From positions 7,468,528 through 7,532,527 of the forward strand of contig JARUPZ010000015.1 in assembly GCA_031213475.1 (NCBI GenBank): a stretch of 64,000 nucleotides of DNA, read 5' to 3'. The notes under the pieces were generated by a model, which searched no databases, was not told the DNA's origin, and saw only the letters and a program-made list of their open reading frames with translations. This document shows, piece by piece, positions 11,276 to 22,176 of this stretch. This stretch comes from Nereocystis luetkeana. Lineage: Eukaryota > Sar > Phaeophyceae > Laminariales > Laminariaceae. Each line of letters begins with the position of its first letter. Position 1 is the stretch's first letter. A program made the translations under genes and the position numbers.

Positions 11276-11284
11276 CGGGATTCA

Positions 11285-11650
11285 GACTGAGAATACTACC
11301 CATGTCGTCAGCAGTAGAAGTACGGGTACTTTGCGGTTGTTCTGTATTGCCGATCGATATCAGGTATCAGGTATCCGGTAGGTGCTCTATACTGCTCATC
11401 ATACTTGCGGTATCTCGATTGCTGTCTGCTGTTGTTCTCAGGACTGAGTGCGATAATGCGCGTACAGTACGCATCCTGTTCTCGCAGCAATTTATGCGTA
11501 TACTGCAAGTTGCGGTCTGCTGCGATGCCGTACATACCGCTGCTGCTGCTGTTGTTGTTGTGCTGCTGCTGGTGTTGCGGCTGGGTCTGCACAGTAGCAG
11601 CAGCTGCAGCAACCGACCGCAGCAGCAGCGGTGCCTGCTACGACTGCTCT
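11285..11650 (+). repeat. Repeat family D, copy 2
   Basis: A direct repeat of 10405-10745 at roughly 85% identity by eye. It differs by an insertion after CATGTCGT and by the length of the CTG/TTG tract near 11540. Confidence 0.85.
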
Positions 11651-11699
11651 CGCTGCTCCTGTAACAGGGCAGCAGTATACTATCACCGTGAACAAAATT

Positions 11700-13060
11700 A
11701 AAGCAATCTCAGTCCTGTGAGAAACGCCTCGGAACTGAGCTGATGTCTGCCCCCGACAGCAGCAACTGCTCCAAATTATCGATGATCTCCTGGCCCATAA
11801 GAAATAATAGACGGTTGTGATTTCCGGGCTTCAGAGTACATGGCTGAAAAAGACAAAAATAATGACGTCCCAAACAAATAAATGTGCTATAAAAGTTGGT
11901 CTATAAAATTCGAGTGAGACAGATCCGAAAACTGAGAACTGACACTCGGCAGCGCATTTTCCCTGCATCACTTGGCAGTGCCCTGATCCCGTTCGTAGCA
12001 AGATCGAATGGTACATTTATGTCAACTTCCATAAAAAAAATCACACGACTTGGCACTGGGGTATATTTTCCTATCCGGAGCATGGGTGCCGGCAGGCACC
12101 CATGCGGAGCCCTTGTATATATAATATCACTTGGTATAATATTATATACTGCTGTACTATAGTATAGTCGTGAATATGCGGCGTGACTACATACATTTAT
12201 AGAGGTCGATTCTCAATTTTGAAATACCTGCACTACAGCCCACTGCCGAACGTCAAAATGAGTAAAGCCAAGACGCAACAATTCGCCTGCCGTGCGTTCT
12301 TCTCATAGATAGATAGATGCCCCGAGTGCAAATAAATGGGAATTCGCTTTCTCGACGTTTTTTTCTCTTCATTTTTGCATTTTTTGTGAGACCTTGAAAC
12401 ACGAATCTCGGTAAAGATTCAAGATAGTCCTTTTCAAGATAAAATTATCCTATACACCAATGTTTAGGCAAAAACAAAATCTAGACCCACACTACCCCCC
12501 CCCCCCCCACCTCCATCTCCTCTCGGCCGGCCTATTTTTATTTATTTTTTCCAAACTAATACTCGTACGTTTTGGGTTGATCTCGAAGCCTTATCAACCC
12601 TTTTACATCGATACGAGTATACGTGCCACATCTAAACCGTACCGACGTGAGCTTTTGTTGTTTGGTTGTCTAAATCTGCGTTCCAACTTGAGCAAACCAG
12701 CGCGCACATCAAGTACATAGGTGTGTATACAAGCATGTGTCCAGCGTGTTTGTTCAAGTGTGTTGGCAAATTTTTCTGGCAGAAATCTTCCTTGGCAAAG
12801 AGTGTATGTATGTGATCATATTTGGAGTGTTTTGTGCAATATATATGTACGGTGTATTGACTACAAGCAAGACAAGTTTAGAGTTTGTACTTAAGTACAT
12901 AAATAATGGTGTTGTCAATGTAGGTGCGGGGTGACGATGTGTATCAATTTGATTTGTTTCTGTCTTTGGCAGGGCTGATGGAACCGTCAACTCCACTACC
13001 CACGCTACTTGAATGGGCGCCAAAAAAGCAGAGGACACATACATAGCTATGTCAACTTCC
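11700..13060. other. AT-rich intronic sequence without a gene
   Basis: No conserved reading frame. A poly-C run at about 12491-12504 and a perfect small hairpin at 12081-12104 are the only structured items. Confidence 0.4.
12081..12104. other. Perfect hairpin, 10-bp stem
   Basis: CATGGGTGCC-GGCA-GGCACCCATG: two perfectly complementary 10-base arms around a 4-base loop, in otherwise AT-rich intronic DNA. Confidence 0.7.
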
Positions 13061-13464
13061 GACCAAGTTTCGGTTGCTGCAATTATCTTCCCCTGCCCCC
13101 CCCTATTGTATAGGTTGGGTTGGCGTCGGTTGGCAACGACACTGTAAAACATGCCGCTCACCAAGTGAGGCAGACAACCAGGGTACCGTTCTTTTTCTTT
13201 TTTTTTTATTATTTGCGGTCGGTCACAGGTGGTTGTCGAGTCGGATAGTTTGTGCGAGGAGAACAACTCTCACTCCGCACAAGTGGGAATTATCGTATCA
13301 CGTGGAGTTCATGGTAAGGCACCCAAGAGGCAGTTACATAGTACTCCCATTGCTGTCTCCGGAAATGCCCACACCGGAAATTAAACCACTCATTGAAGCT
13401 GTCCTCCGTATGCAAGTCCGCCTCAAAAGCGGTGTTCGGTAGGATGCAGCTCACGCTTCATGCT

Positions 13465-13640
13465 ACTCGCCAGACACCTCACGGCGCTCCGCGCTTCGTG
13501 CAAGCAATGTCTGCCTGGTCGGTGAAAACCCGACATGCTCCGTCCCGGCATTGTAGGGATGCGAGGGTCTATGGTCATACGACTACGGCCACGGCCATGC
13601 ATGAAATCGAGTACATATCTCCTATCGAGTACACCCCCTC
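13465..13640 (+). repeat. Repeat family I, copy 1
   Basis: Shares ACACCTCACGG-GCT-CGCGCTT, GTGCAAGCAATGTCTGCC, GTGAAAACCCGA and CATGCTCCGTCCCGGCATTG with 16540-16690. The 3' part (ATCTCCTATCGAGTACACCC) recurs at 15110-15128. Confidence 0.85.
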
Positions 13641-14698
13641 CCCTATCCTGTCCCTGGCAGGGCGCCGCTCCCTGCCCCTACGTCCCTTATCATTCATCTT
13701 CCGAAGACGACGAGCCCTCGTTCCACTTCCTCTTCGCCAACACTATCCGGCCTCTGCTACTTACAGACACAACTTTAACTTTGGTTTTAAGACGTCGTGC
13801 CGTAACTATTCCCCCCACCCGTCCGTGACCCCTCCCCGCCGGCTTGTTCGTCTTCTTCGTCTTCTTATTTTCCCTCTTCCTCTTACACCATCTCATATTT
13901 CTCGTCCTTTTTCTTCATATCATGCTTCGTCTTCCTCGTCGTCCTCCACCTCTTGCTCTTCATCCTCGCTCTCGACGTCGCAGTCAAACATGCTGTAGTA
14001 CTATTTCACGCTGCCAACGATCATTCAATGTAATTATTCAATTGGATATGAGGCCTCCTACGTCGGAGCAGGAGGGGCTCGCCCGGGATAAGCCCCGCGG
14101 TGGGTGCGCTCTCGGCGTGACACCCATGCCTGGGATTGAAATGATCGTGTTGAAAAACGTACTACTAAGCCTGTAGGATGGGTGGGAAGATTTGTACTTT
14201 TCTTACGCTTATCACCCTGTTCTCGCAGTGTAGGCTAGCCTTCGACAGACTGATCGCTTCGTGTAAACCCCACAAATCTTGGATTAATATCGTTGTAGCA
14301 AAGATTGGTTCCTTGGATTGGGTCACGATTTTTACAGTTTTATTACAGGCTGACAGCGATCATTCAATACGAGTGTTGGACTGGAGGGATCCTCCTGCTC
14401 CGGTCGGTGGTCCCACCCAAACGTTCTTGTGTTTCTTCGTACGTGATTAGACACCTACCGGGCGCTGCGCTGATGCATCGTCTCACTCAAACTTGCTTCG
14501 TACTGGTATATTTTAGTCGCGCGTGGGCGTTCACGCAGAGAAGACTGGCTCAAAAATATCTGTCAGATTCGCTGAAATTGCTGACGTTGCTACCGGAACC
14601 TTTGTTAAAGTTCCTGCCCTTGATCAAGGTTTCTCCCCTCTTTTTGCCACGAACTGACATCTGAATTGTGTGTGCACCAACTGCTCCACCCCTTGGGT

Positions 14699-14932
14699 TT
14701 AGGCCCCTGTATACAATGCGCCCTCACCTTTCTTTTCAACTTCGCTGACAACAATACTCGCAAGAAACTGTTGAGGGTTTGAATTATTTCTCCTCAGCTT
14801 CGCGGCTGTGGCGTGCTTGCTGTCCAAGTGGCTCTCCATAGCGTTCATCCATTCCCAATGGTCACGACAGACAATGCACACTTCAGCGGCGCATTCGTAC
14901 GCGGTGAACTCGAGGAAGGTGTCTGTGGTGTA
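14699..14932 (-). CDS. Possible exon with a C2H2-like zinc finger
   Basis: From an in-frame TAG that doubles as an acceptor (GAGCTTAG|, 14933-14934), 77 codons stay open to TAA at 14699. They include CAAEVCIVCRDHWEWMNAME then SHLDSKHATAAKL. CxxC followed by HxxxxH spacing (H of SHLDSKH) fits a classical or BED-like zinc finger, and a basic, Asn/Gln-containing tail follows. It lies antisense inside intron 3 of gene 1, so it would be a nested gene or a transposon fragment. I see no partner exon with certainty. The domain could also be chance. Confidence 0.35.
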   Translation of the reverse strand, partial: YTTDTFLEFTAYECAAEVCIVCRDHWEWMNAMESHLDSKHATAAKLRRNNSNPQQFLASIVVSEVEKKGEGALYTGA

Positions 14933-15084
14933 CTAAGCTCATGTCGCCTGCACTACTCACGTAGCCTAGACTGCCGGATTGCTCAGTCTATCATCGAGCG
15001 GCTTGTCATGTATAGGAATTAGTATTGCGTCGTTGTTCATATGGGATTAAGTATACCAGGAGAATTGTCCCTCCATACGATCAC

Positions 15085-15145
15085 GGCTATTCATGAGATC
15101 GAGTCCATCTCTCCTATCGAGTACACCCAGTGGGCCCAAAATGAA
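15085..15145 (+). repeat. Repeat family I, partial copy
   Basis: CATGAGATCGAGTCCATCTC then CTATCGAGTACACCC matches 13600-13635, which shows the right part of family I alone. Confidence 0.7.
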
Positions 15146-15314
15146 CAATGGGTCTGTGGGTCCAAGAATAATTTGTTTGCCTACCCTTGTATACACTTAG
15201 AAAACAATATTCTAGACACGGACATTGCACATTTGCCAAAAGATGGTAGTGATGGGCTAAATAATAACCCTTCAAGTATTGTTTACTTTGCTCTCGAAGT
15301 TGTATAATAATAAT

Positions 15315-15460
15315 GCGCACCCTCCGCTCGAAGCAAGGGGGGGGGGAGAGACGGGCAGACCCCCAGGGATGCTCCAATAGGGTCGCTAGCATCCGTAAAC
15401 CTAAGTCAAAGACCATCCTCAATCACTGGCAATGTCGACCTCTTGATGCCAGCCTAACAG
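15315..15460 (+). repeat. Repeat family J, copy 1
   Basis: Shares GCTCG-AGC-AGGGGGG, GGAGAGA-GGGCAGA, CCTAAGTCAA and GGCAATGTCG with 16322-16480. Confidence 0.75.
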
Positions 15461-15678
15461 ACTCGAACGGCAATACATATAGGGGCGAAAGAGAAAGAAG
15501 AAAAGCATATATCTGGTGCCTCGTATACGCACCGGTTATATATCAGCACAAAAACAGAACACATACACCATAATAAATGCACTCGACGCCCCATTCCATC
15601 CCTCTTATGGGAAATCACCTCTTTCAAACATTTCAGATTACTCGCATAATCCAAGCTGTTGACGTAGCACCATGACGT

Positions 15679-16038
15679 GTGCGCAGAAGGCCAATAGCTC
15701 CGCCACAGTTTACGCGTCAGGTAACGCATGCCCCCGGGCAGGGGAACGAGCACCCCCTGCTTGGGGACGTACGAGAAGAATGTAAAGTGGAAGAACCAGC
15801 AACATCCCTGGCGTTATACCAACAACTGCTGCAACCCGACAGAGCGCCCCTAACAGACCGCAGGAAAGCAAAGGATGACGTACCGAGCGTCAGAATAAAA
15901 ACTGTTCGACGGCGGCAAGTCCCCACCGCGACTGGCGCAGTCTACGACACTTGGGTTCCAACACCGGCGCCCACTACGTACGTACTTCAGTATGACGAAT
16001 TGCAGTTAACGCGTCATACCGCTGCTGCGACCAGGTAA
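15679..16038 (+). CDS. Open frame of 119 codons, unrecognised
   Basis: A plus-strand frame with mixed composition (Arg/Thr/Pro rich, e.g. SLALYQQLLQPDRAPLTDRR). It has no signal peptide, no motif and no second copy, and lies within repeat-rich intron DNA between families J and M. It may be a piece of an ORF of a mobile element or a random open frame. Confidence 0.15.
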   Translation: MRRRPIAPPQFTRQVTHAPGQGNEHPLLGDVREECKVEEPATSLALYQQLLQPDRAPLTDRRKAKDDVPSVRIKTVRRRQVPTATGAVYDTWVPTPAPTTYVLQYDELQLTRHTAAATR

Positions 16039-16179
16039 TCCGCCCGCCACTGACTCCCTCAAAAGCACGGGTGGGTGGGTGAAAAGCTAAACCAGTTTTG
16101 ACCACACGTTGGAGTTGTCTTGACGACTCTGCCTCGCTGCATCATCTCGATCGCGGGTCAACTGCTACAGCAGGGGTGG

Positions 16180-16270
16180 TCCCAGGTGTACGTACGTGTT
16201 ATACGGGTACAACAACCCGTGTTGATCTGAGTGGTCAACTTCTCCCGTACATACAAAGCACATATGTCAT
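16180..16270 (+). repeat. Repeat family M, copy 1, with two hairpins
   Basis: GTCCCAGGTG-ACGTA, then ACGGGT-n6-ACCCGT (16203-16220) and GTTGATC-n5-GGTCAAC (16221-16239), then TTCTCCCGTACATACAAA. The same order occurs at 18112-18202, with base changes that keep pairing as G-U or G-C. Confidence 0.7.
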
Positions 16271-16321
16271 CATACCTCGATAATAGGCAGCTTTTCATTT
16301 CGACGTCCATGTTGTACCGAG

Positions 16322-16480
16322 TTCATACTCACCCCACGCTCGGAGCGAGGGGGGGTGGAGAGAGGGGCAGAGCCCCGGGGCTGCTGCAGTAGCAACCTCC
16401 TGATAGCAGCCGTAATCCTGAGTCAACCTCCATTCCCAACTGGCGATGTCGGTCAGTCGACGCCAGTCTTCAACGTGGGG
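16322..16480 (+). repeat. Repeat family J, copy 2
   Basis: A direct repeat of 15315-15460. Together with the I copies it shows that 15.1-16.7 kb was assembled from the same pieces as 13.4-13.6 kb. Confidence 0.75.
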
Positions 16481-16499
16481 TCGGCTCGGTTTGCGGACG

Positions 16500-16530
16500 C
16501 CTACGTTACCCCCCCCCCCCCCCCCCGGGC
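16500..16530. repeat. Poly-C run
   Basis: A homopolymer of about 18 C at 16510-16527. Its length is likely unstable and prone to sequencing error. Confidence 0.85.
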
Positions 16531-16539
16531 ACATATGAA

Positions 16540-16710
16540 ACTCGCTCAACACCTCACGGTGCTTCGCGCTTGGTGCAAGCAATGTCTGCCTGGTCCGTGA
16601 AAACCCGATGTGCTCCGTCCCGGCATTGTAGCCGTGCGAGGGGCAATGGTCAAACGACTACGGCCATGCTTGGCAATGAGTATAATCCCCCTCGAGCACG
16701 TATTGCGTTG
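16540..16710 (+). repeat. Repeat family I, copy 2
   Basis: A direct repeat of 13465-13640 over about 150 bases, diverging after CGGCCATGC. Confidence 0.85.
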
Positions 16711-17089
16711 CTATACCACTTTTCCTTCCTTCCAACTGACACGCATACCTGTGGCTACACACCGTCAAAGTGCTACCGCTTCCAACCCAGCTCGAAGAGT
16801 GTGCTCACTTGCCCCACTGCGTATCTTACCCCCGTTGGATCCCGTTGCTCCTGCCGTCGTAGGCCATCACGTTTGGCACCCAACCGGCTTCCTTCCCGTG
16901 ACTATGTACGTACACCATGTACGCGACGGACGATCACCGACCCACACGCTGCTAGACCTCATGTGTAGCCTTCCCAGGGGGAAGCAATGCGCATGAATAT
17001 TGGCGAAGCTGCACAGAACATCACTGACTAGCTGCAACACCAAAGCCCCCCAACGTGGATGGGTGCTACGCACACGAAGATGAGAACAC

Positions 17090-17830
17090 CCACGCCGTTC
17101 GCCCCAGCGGCGAAACACGAGCACATGCGGCGTTCACCCTGCACACGAAGATGATATGTCGCAAAACCAACACATCGCGCGCGAAAGCACACCCTCTTGG
17201 ATGAACGACGAACTAGACGTGCACGAGGAGGCCAACAATTTGCGATAACTGCTTCGCTGAAACGGGGGCACACGTTCCCCCGGCAACTAAATGGTCTGAC
17301 GCAGCACCATTAAGCAGTAGTTCCTCTCGATGAACGACACACCAGGCGTGCGTGATAACGCCAACGCGATGCGACGGCTGCTTCGCCGAAGCAGAGGAAC
17401 ACAGAAACACACGTTACCCCGCTAACTAAATAGTCCGACGAGGACCAGTAAACGGTAGCTGCCCTGAATGTAAGACAAACCAGGCGTATGTAAGGAAGCC
17501 AACGCGATGTGATGCCTGCTTCGCTGAAGCAGAGGCACACATTCCAGGACCAGTAGATCCTAGTTTCCTCGGATGAATATCAAGCCAGACGGGCATGAAG
17601 AAACGAACAATATGCGAGACTTGCTCCACTGAAGTATAGGCACACGTTCTCTCGGTAAGTAAGTGGTCCGACGCAGGACCAGTAAACGGTAGCTCTCCCG
17701 GGTGAACGACGAACCGGGCGTACGGGAGGAAGCCAACGTGATGCGACGCCTGCTTTGCTGAAGCAGAGGCACAAGTTCGCCCAGCAAATGCAATAGTCCC
17801 GCGCAAGGCCATCAAACAGTGCGCGAAATT
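17090..17830 (-). repeat. Minisatellite of 104-140-bp units, open on the minus strand
   Basis: The landmark GCTTCGCTGAAGC or a close variant recurs near 17250, 17378, 17518, 17622 and 17751. The minus strand reads a repeated 35-47-residue unit of the type CASASAKQASH-VGFL, then LPFTGPASDHL, over 129 codons at 17815-17426 and on into other frames. The open frame may reflect a repeat length near a multiple of 3 rather than a gene, since copies downstream of 17410 change frame. Each landmark is itself a small palindrome (GCTTC-gct-GAAGC). Confidence 0.75.
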
Positions 17831-18111
17831 TCTCCCCTAGATGAAGGAGAAGCGAGAGTTACATGAGGAAGCACTGCCTATAGATAGCGTCTCGTCGACG
17901 TGGTTTATAACCAATGTTAAGCTCGCGGTGTAGCCACCCCCCCCCAGGGACAGGCCTACAACTTAGCGGGCACAGTGCAACTGGAGCCCCTTACGGTGCG
18001 GTACTCTCGACGCCCGCCAAAACGCCGCGCCCCGTCCGGGAACACGACTGACGACGTTTTGCAAGGCGAAGCCAACGCACGGGCGTGCCCAACGTCTACG
18101 CGCATATTAGC

Positions 18112-18202
18112 TGGTCCCAGGTGCACGTATTGACTATGCGGGTACGACAACCCGTGTTGACCTCATTGGTCAACTTCTCCCGTACATACAAAAGACACAT
18201 AT
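18112..18202 (+). repeat. Repeat family M, copy 2, with two hairpins
   Basis: A direct repeat of 16180-16270. Hairpin arms lie at 18138-18155 and 18156-18174. Confidence 0.7.
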
Positions 18203-19403
18203 TTGTTTTGTTGCGAAAAGTTTTGTTTTTGATGGTGCTCAGGTGTTTTTGTGGTTTTCGCCTGAGGTTACCATTTCGTTCGAAAACAAAAAAAACATCG
18301 TCGGGAAACTAAATCTTCAGTTTTGTTCGCGGTATCGTTGGAACCAAATGGTGGACGAATAGGTGTCCTTAGATTATTTCAATAGACAATCGATAGGACC
18401 TACCGGGTACGAAACACAATGGTGGTCGTAACATCTGGGCCCCTTGTACTAGTAGTAAGATTCACCAAGGTTTCAGCAATAGTGTTCGTTTTTGTTTGTC
18501 AGTCTTCAGGACCTTGGCAGTATCATGGACGGACGTGACTGATGCATCTATCCAACCCACGAGGAACACGTCTCCTGTGGGCTGTGGGTCGTCAGTACAT
18601 TGACCCAAAGGCTTCATCTATGTGGCTGTAAATCGTACGTCTTGCCGAATTGGTTCGAGCGTGGTTGCACCCACTTCGATCACGTCCTCCTCGCTTTTAT
18701 TCGTGTTTTCATCCACTCTCGTAGACACTCATGTCTACCACAATGCCACATGCGGACACTCAACAAACTCACGTTTTGCAGTGCCGACGCTCTTGTATTG
18801 TTTCAACCGAATGATGCCGTCATATTTTCGGATTTGAGTGAGCGCCATTGCTGGCACCTCTTCAGTAGTGATACTGGATGTAGGAAACCCTGCTCGCTGC
18901 AAAAATATACTCCATGTACACCACCACAAGGACAAAAACTACCACCCTGGATCTTACATCGCCAACATAAAACTGTGAAGTACTACTGCATCCAGTCACA
19001 ATCGACGCGAAGTACTGTTGACGGCCAAACGTCAAACTCTACCTGCAGTACAGTCGACCCAGCAAGTATTGTTCATTTAGCGTTAGTAGGATCGCCCGAC
19101 CGTCATTGCTTGCGTAACCGCTTCGCTCGTATCACTTGCGGGTTATTATCGGCGGAAGAATCATGCACCTGCTGCGTGGTAGAGACGGTGTTGTGCTGTT
19201 ATCTTGAGGCGACCGCTGTACCACATCCGAATATTGAGGAGCCATGACGCTTGATCCAATCCAGGTTTGAAATACTGTACGCCGCATGTTATGTGTGTCA
19301 GGAACGCGTGCATTCGTTCCCCCTTTCCGATTTTGAGCCAAGTTCTTGAATTCATCGCTCTAAAACGACAATTCCCTTTTCCTAAAACGCAACACTATTG
19401 CAG
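18203..19403 (+). other. 3' part of gene 1 intron 3
   Basis: From about 18730 the sequence aligns with 30010-30786 of gene 2 (CCACCACA-TGCC, CTGCAGT-CAG-CG, CGTAACCG, CACTTG-GG-TTA). The 215-codon frame at 18600-19247 crosses this region, but its frame is not kept in gene 2, so I treat it as intron. Confidence 0.6.
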
Positions 19404-20317
19404 TGTTTTGCCCGCTTGGGGTCGACATGTGCAGCGACCCGCACATGCAGGGACTCCGCGGCCAGAAGATTGACTGGTCTGGGATCGACGGGGGCTGGTA
19501 CAACATGGTGAAGGATGTTGACGCCGATCTCCATGTCAACATCCGTGTCACCGCTCCTCTGCCCGAGGAGTTTCCTGACCGCCAGCTCATCACGGGCCTT
19601 AGCGTTTTGTCGGAGGGGCATTCCCTTACAATCGAGGTGAAGAACCCGTATTGCATCGACACTGAAGGTTGTCCCCGGGAGGTCTCGCCCTGTCTGGCCA
19701 ACGGCGGACTGCGTGCTGTCGTGGACGGGGAAGAAGTAGCTGATCTACTTCGCTTCTCCAGGGATGAATACGTGGTGGATGGTATCACCGTATCGGCGTC
19801 TAACCTACCAGCAGAGTGCCGTCAGTTCGGGGGGGACAAAATCTGGGCCCGCATGTACGAGGAAATGCTGCAAGGAACCCGCGAGCTGGTCAGCGACGAA
19901 ATTTTCGAAGACTGGATTCTACGATTCGACGACATGGCGGCGCCCGACTGGTGCCAGCAGTACATCGCAGAGCACGAACTCGCCGACGTGCAATCCATCC
20001 ACGCCGTCTTCAAGATTGTGACGTCCTCGGTCACCGTGCGCCTCAACGTCGGTGCGAACTACCAAGGTGGCGGTGACCTAGATTGGGATGGCCGCATCTT
20101 GCCCGACTTGGAGTTCTGGCAGATGGACGTGGGGCTGCACGGCCTGTCTCTCGAAAACGAGTCGTTGTCCGGAATCTTGGGTGAGACCGCCCGCCCGGTA
20201 CTGGACAAGGACGGCCGCGAGGTAATGGAAGGGTACGAGGCGTTCCGCGGGACTGTCGAAGACTACCGCGTATCCGGCCCTCTTGGCACCGACTTCAGTC
20301 TTCTGAACAATATCTAG
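19404..20317 (+). CDS. Gene 1 exon 4: root-cap/vWD-like C-terminal domain
   Basis: The exon begins after CTATTGCAG| and runs 914 bases to TAG. Joined in phase 1 to exons 1-3 it completes a 388-residue protein. The domain opens CPLGVDMCSDPHMQGLRGQK, and has GLSVLSEGHSLTIEV, a VVDGEEV strand, LHGLSLENESLSGILGE and a final FRGTVEDYRVSGPLGTDF. The order DPH-x-GL-GQK, DGEE, GLS-SGILGET and EDYRVS parallels plant root-cap family proteins (Pfam Root_cap), which are distant von Willebrand D-type domains. I infer an extracellular or cell-wall matrix role. No catalytic residues are evident. It is about 88% identical to 30787-31700 (around 36 differences in 304). An open frame continues slightly 5' of the acceptor, but the splice is supported by the paralogue. 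Confidence 0.88.
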
Positions 20318-20430
20318 AGGCCGGCTTGTACTTCAGGGTGCAACGTTGTCTCCACGTACGGAGTAGTTGAAATTCTTCATTTATGTGATGACGGATCATT
20401 AAGTACTGTCACGAGCCCCGAACGTGATAC
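20318..20430 (+). other. Gene 1 3' UTR, conserved with gene 2
   Basis: The bases after the stop (AGGCCGGC-TGTACTTCAGGG, then GATGACGGATCAT and GTCACGAGCC) match 31701-31805 closely, so the duplicated unit extends past the coding region. No AATAAA signal is visible. Confidence 0.7.
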
Positions 20431-20659
20431 ATTTCAAGCCGAGAAATGATTCATTATAATTCCTATTGTTTGGGAGATAACATACTACAGCAGCGCAGAC
20501 GCTTATTATTATGTGCGGTCGTGTTTGTATTGGGGAGGTATTGCCTTGGTTCACTACGTTTAGATAGACGACAGGCGCGCGACTGATTTCCCTCGGCTGA
20601 ATCGGATTGCGGAAGAGACAACTCCACCACGACCGCCATATTGTACCTAACGCAGACAC

Positions 20660-21660
20660 TACGTAATACTGGCAATGGGAGCATCCGAAGAATCCAACGT
20701 AAAAAAGATACGGTTTGCAGGGCTTCGTGGCTCGAATCGGTGGCAAGCGATTTTCTCAAGCGAGTAATGTTTGAGGAGGTGGAGGGGGGAAACGGCCATT
20801 CTGGAGGGTAAGAACGGAACTGGATGGATTGTCTGCCGTTTTCCATCGTTATACAAGCTGTGAACCTAGCAGGACGCTGCCGTCCAAGAAACCGGGCCTG
20901 TGGTACAGATGTATGTGGCGAGGATGCAGCATGTAAGTATGCGGAAAGGCTGGTTCGTTTGGATCTCCAGAAAGTAGGAAAATGACAAGCGCTTGAGGTG
21001 CAAACTACGTAATTAACGCCCTCGCTGAACCCGGGGCACAGGGGGACTACCCTGGAAGAGCGCTAGCAGACGTATCTATTCCGGTTGCATAATACAAAAT
21101 AACGTTACGCGTGGCGAAAGTCAGAAATTTCAATACCGATTAAGCAAGATTTCTGCATCCACATTGAGTCATCTATTCCCTGTAGGGAAAAAAACGCATT
21201 ACTGTAGGTGGAAATCCATTGGCGCAACATGAGAACCACGTGCTTTGTTCTCTGTTACCTAGAAATACGATACCTCCCTACTTGCGTATCTACAGAATTA
21301 CGGTGAATACGAGTAGGTAGGATGGCTGTCGTATAAACTACCAAAGCACTTGCACAATGTTATATCGGTGTGCTTGCCTTCGCCTACGCGGGTCTAATCA
21401 ACCTTGCCCTTTTCGGCAGTCTTAACCTGACCACAGATCTGGTATCTCTCTAGGATTGAAGAAGCGGCACGGACACTGGTTGGGGTGGATGTCGATGAGT
21501 AGAGAGAACGGTTTCATGTGAAGAACACACACTTTCTATACGTTCAGCAGTCAGCACGTAGTACATGATACTTTCGTATACCAGACACTCGACCGCCGTG
21601 CTCGTGCAGCAAATACAGGTACACACGTGCACGCTTTTTCTTTGTTTTTGTGCTTCTCGT
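20660..21660 (-). repeat. Inverted segmental repeat, arm 1
   Basis: The reverse complement matches 36270-37235: landmarks CCCCCCTCCACCTCCTC, ATTCGAGCCACGAA, GTAGTCCCCCTGTGCCCC-like, AGCACGGCGGTC and GGTATACGAAA, all in order over about 1 kb. Frames are not conserved except a short stretch (CTSTAVECLVYESI here, CTSTAVKCAVYETI in the other arm). Confidence 0.75.
21432..21545 (+). repeat. Repeat family N, copy 1
   Basis: GGTATCTCTCTAGGATTGAA, then GGCACGG-CACTG and GGATGTCG-GAGTAGAGA, also found at 32635-32765 (plus) and 32355-32470 (minus). Confidence 0.75.
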
Positions 21661-22176
21661 TGTGGTGTGAATGTCACGGCGGTGGTTACTTGAAGTCTCC
21701 GACTTTTACCGTAGCAGCTTTATATACGAGCAAAAAAAAAGGATTTGCCGTAGTTATCCGTCACACGTGTTGTCGAATCAACCATATCATGTATATATAT
21801 ACAAGTTTTCCCTTCGGAGTGGCATGAGCGTAGCGTGTAAGAAGACTCTTCTTGCCGAAATACGTATTTATATTTGGTGGGTTGGTTTGAACTATTCCCC
21901 CAATTAATTGCAGTTAGTTGTATGTGCTGCAGTTGGGGCAATAGCTCAAATGTACCTGTTAACAACCAAATATATATATGTATTATTAGTAAAAGGAAAA
22001 TAGTAGTGGTACATGCAAATGAGGGTGACGCAAGAGAGCAGTTATAATGACCGAAAAAGCAGGTAGTAATTACCTCGTATGTACTACAGCTGTTATGATA
22101 TATGAAGGCGACATGAGCGTGCTATGCAACTTCGACAGTAAGCACTTGCTCCACGAATCGCAGCGCCAGTAGACAC
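21661..22176. other. No gene recognised
   Basis: AT-rich sequence. Only short, unsupported reading frames. Confidence 0.35.

Larger units (their letters stand above)
6737..19403 (+). other. Gene 1 intron 3, expanded to 12.7 kb
   Basis: Runs from GTCAGT to ACACTATTGCAG|. The first ~140 bases and roughly the last 670 (18730-19400) align with the 941-base intron 3 of gene 2, so about 11.8 kb in between is extra. That extra DNA contains repeat families C, D, I, J and M, triplet tracts, a 104-140-bp minisatellite and a possible zinc-finger exon on the other strand. Calling this one intron assumes the exon 3-exon 4 join seen in gene 2. A transcript is needed to show that splicing across it works. 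Confidence 0.65.

Noticed and set aside
17090-17830. CRISPR-like array (regular palindromic repeats)
   Set aside because: Unit lengths vary (104-140 bp), the units are similar throughout rather than repeat plus unique spacer, and the DNA is eukaryotic.
18600-19247. 215-codon plus frame upstream of gene 1 exon 4
   Set aside because: The region aligns with gene 2 intron 3, where the frame is not conserved; no domain or codon pattern supports coding.
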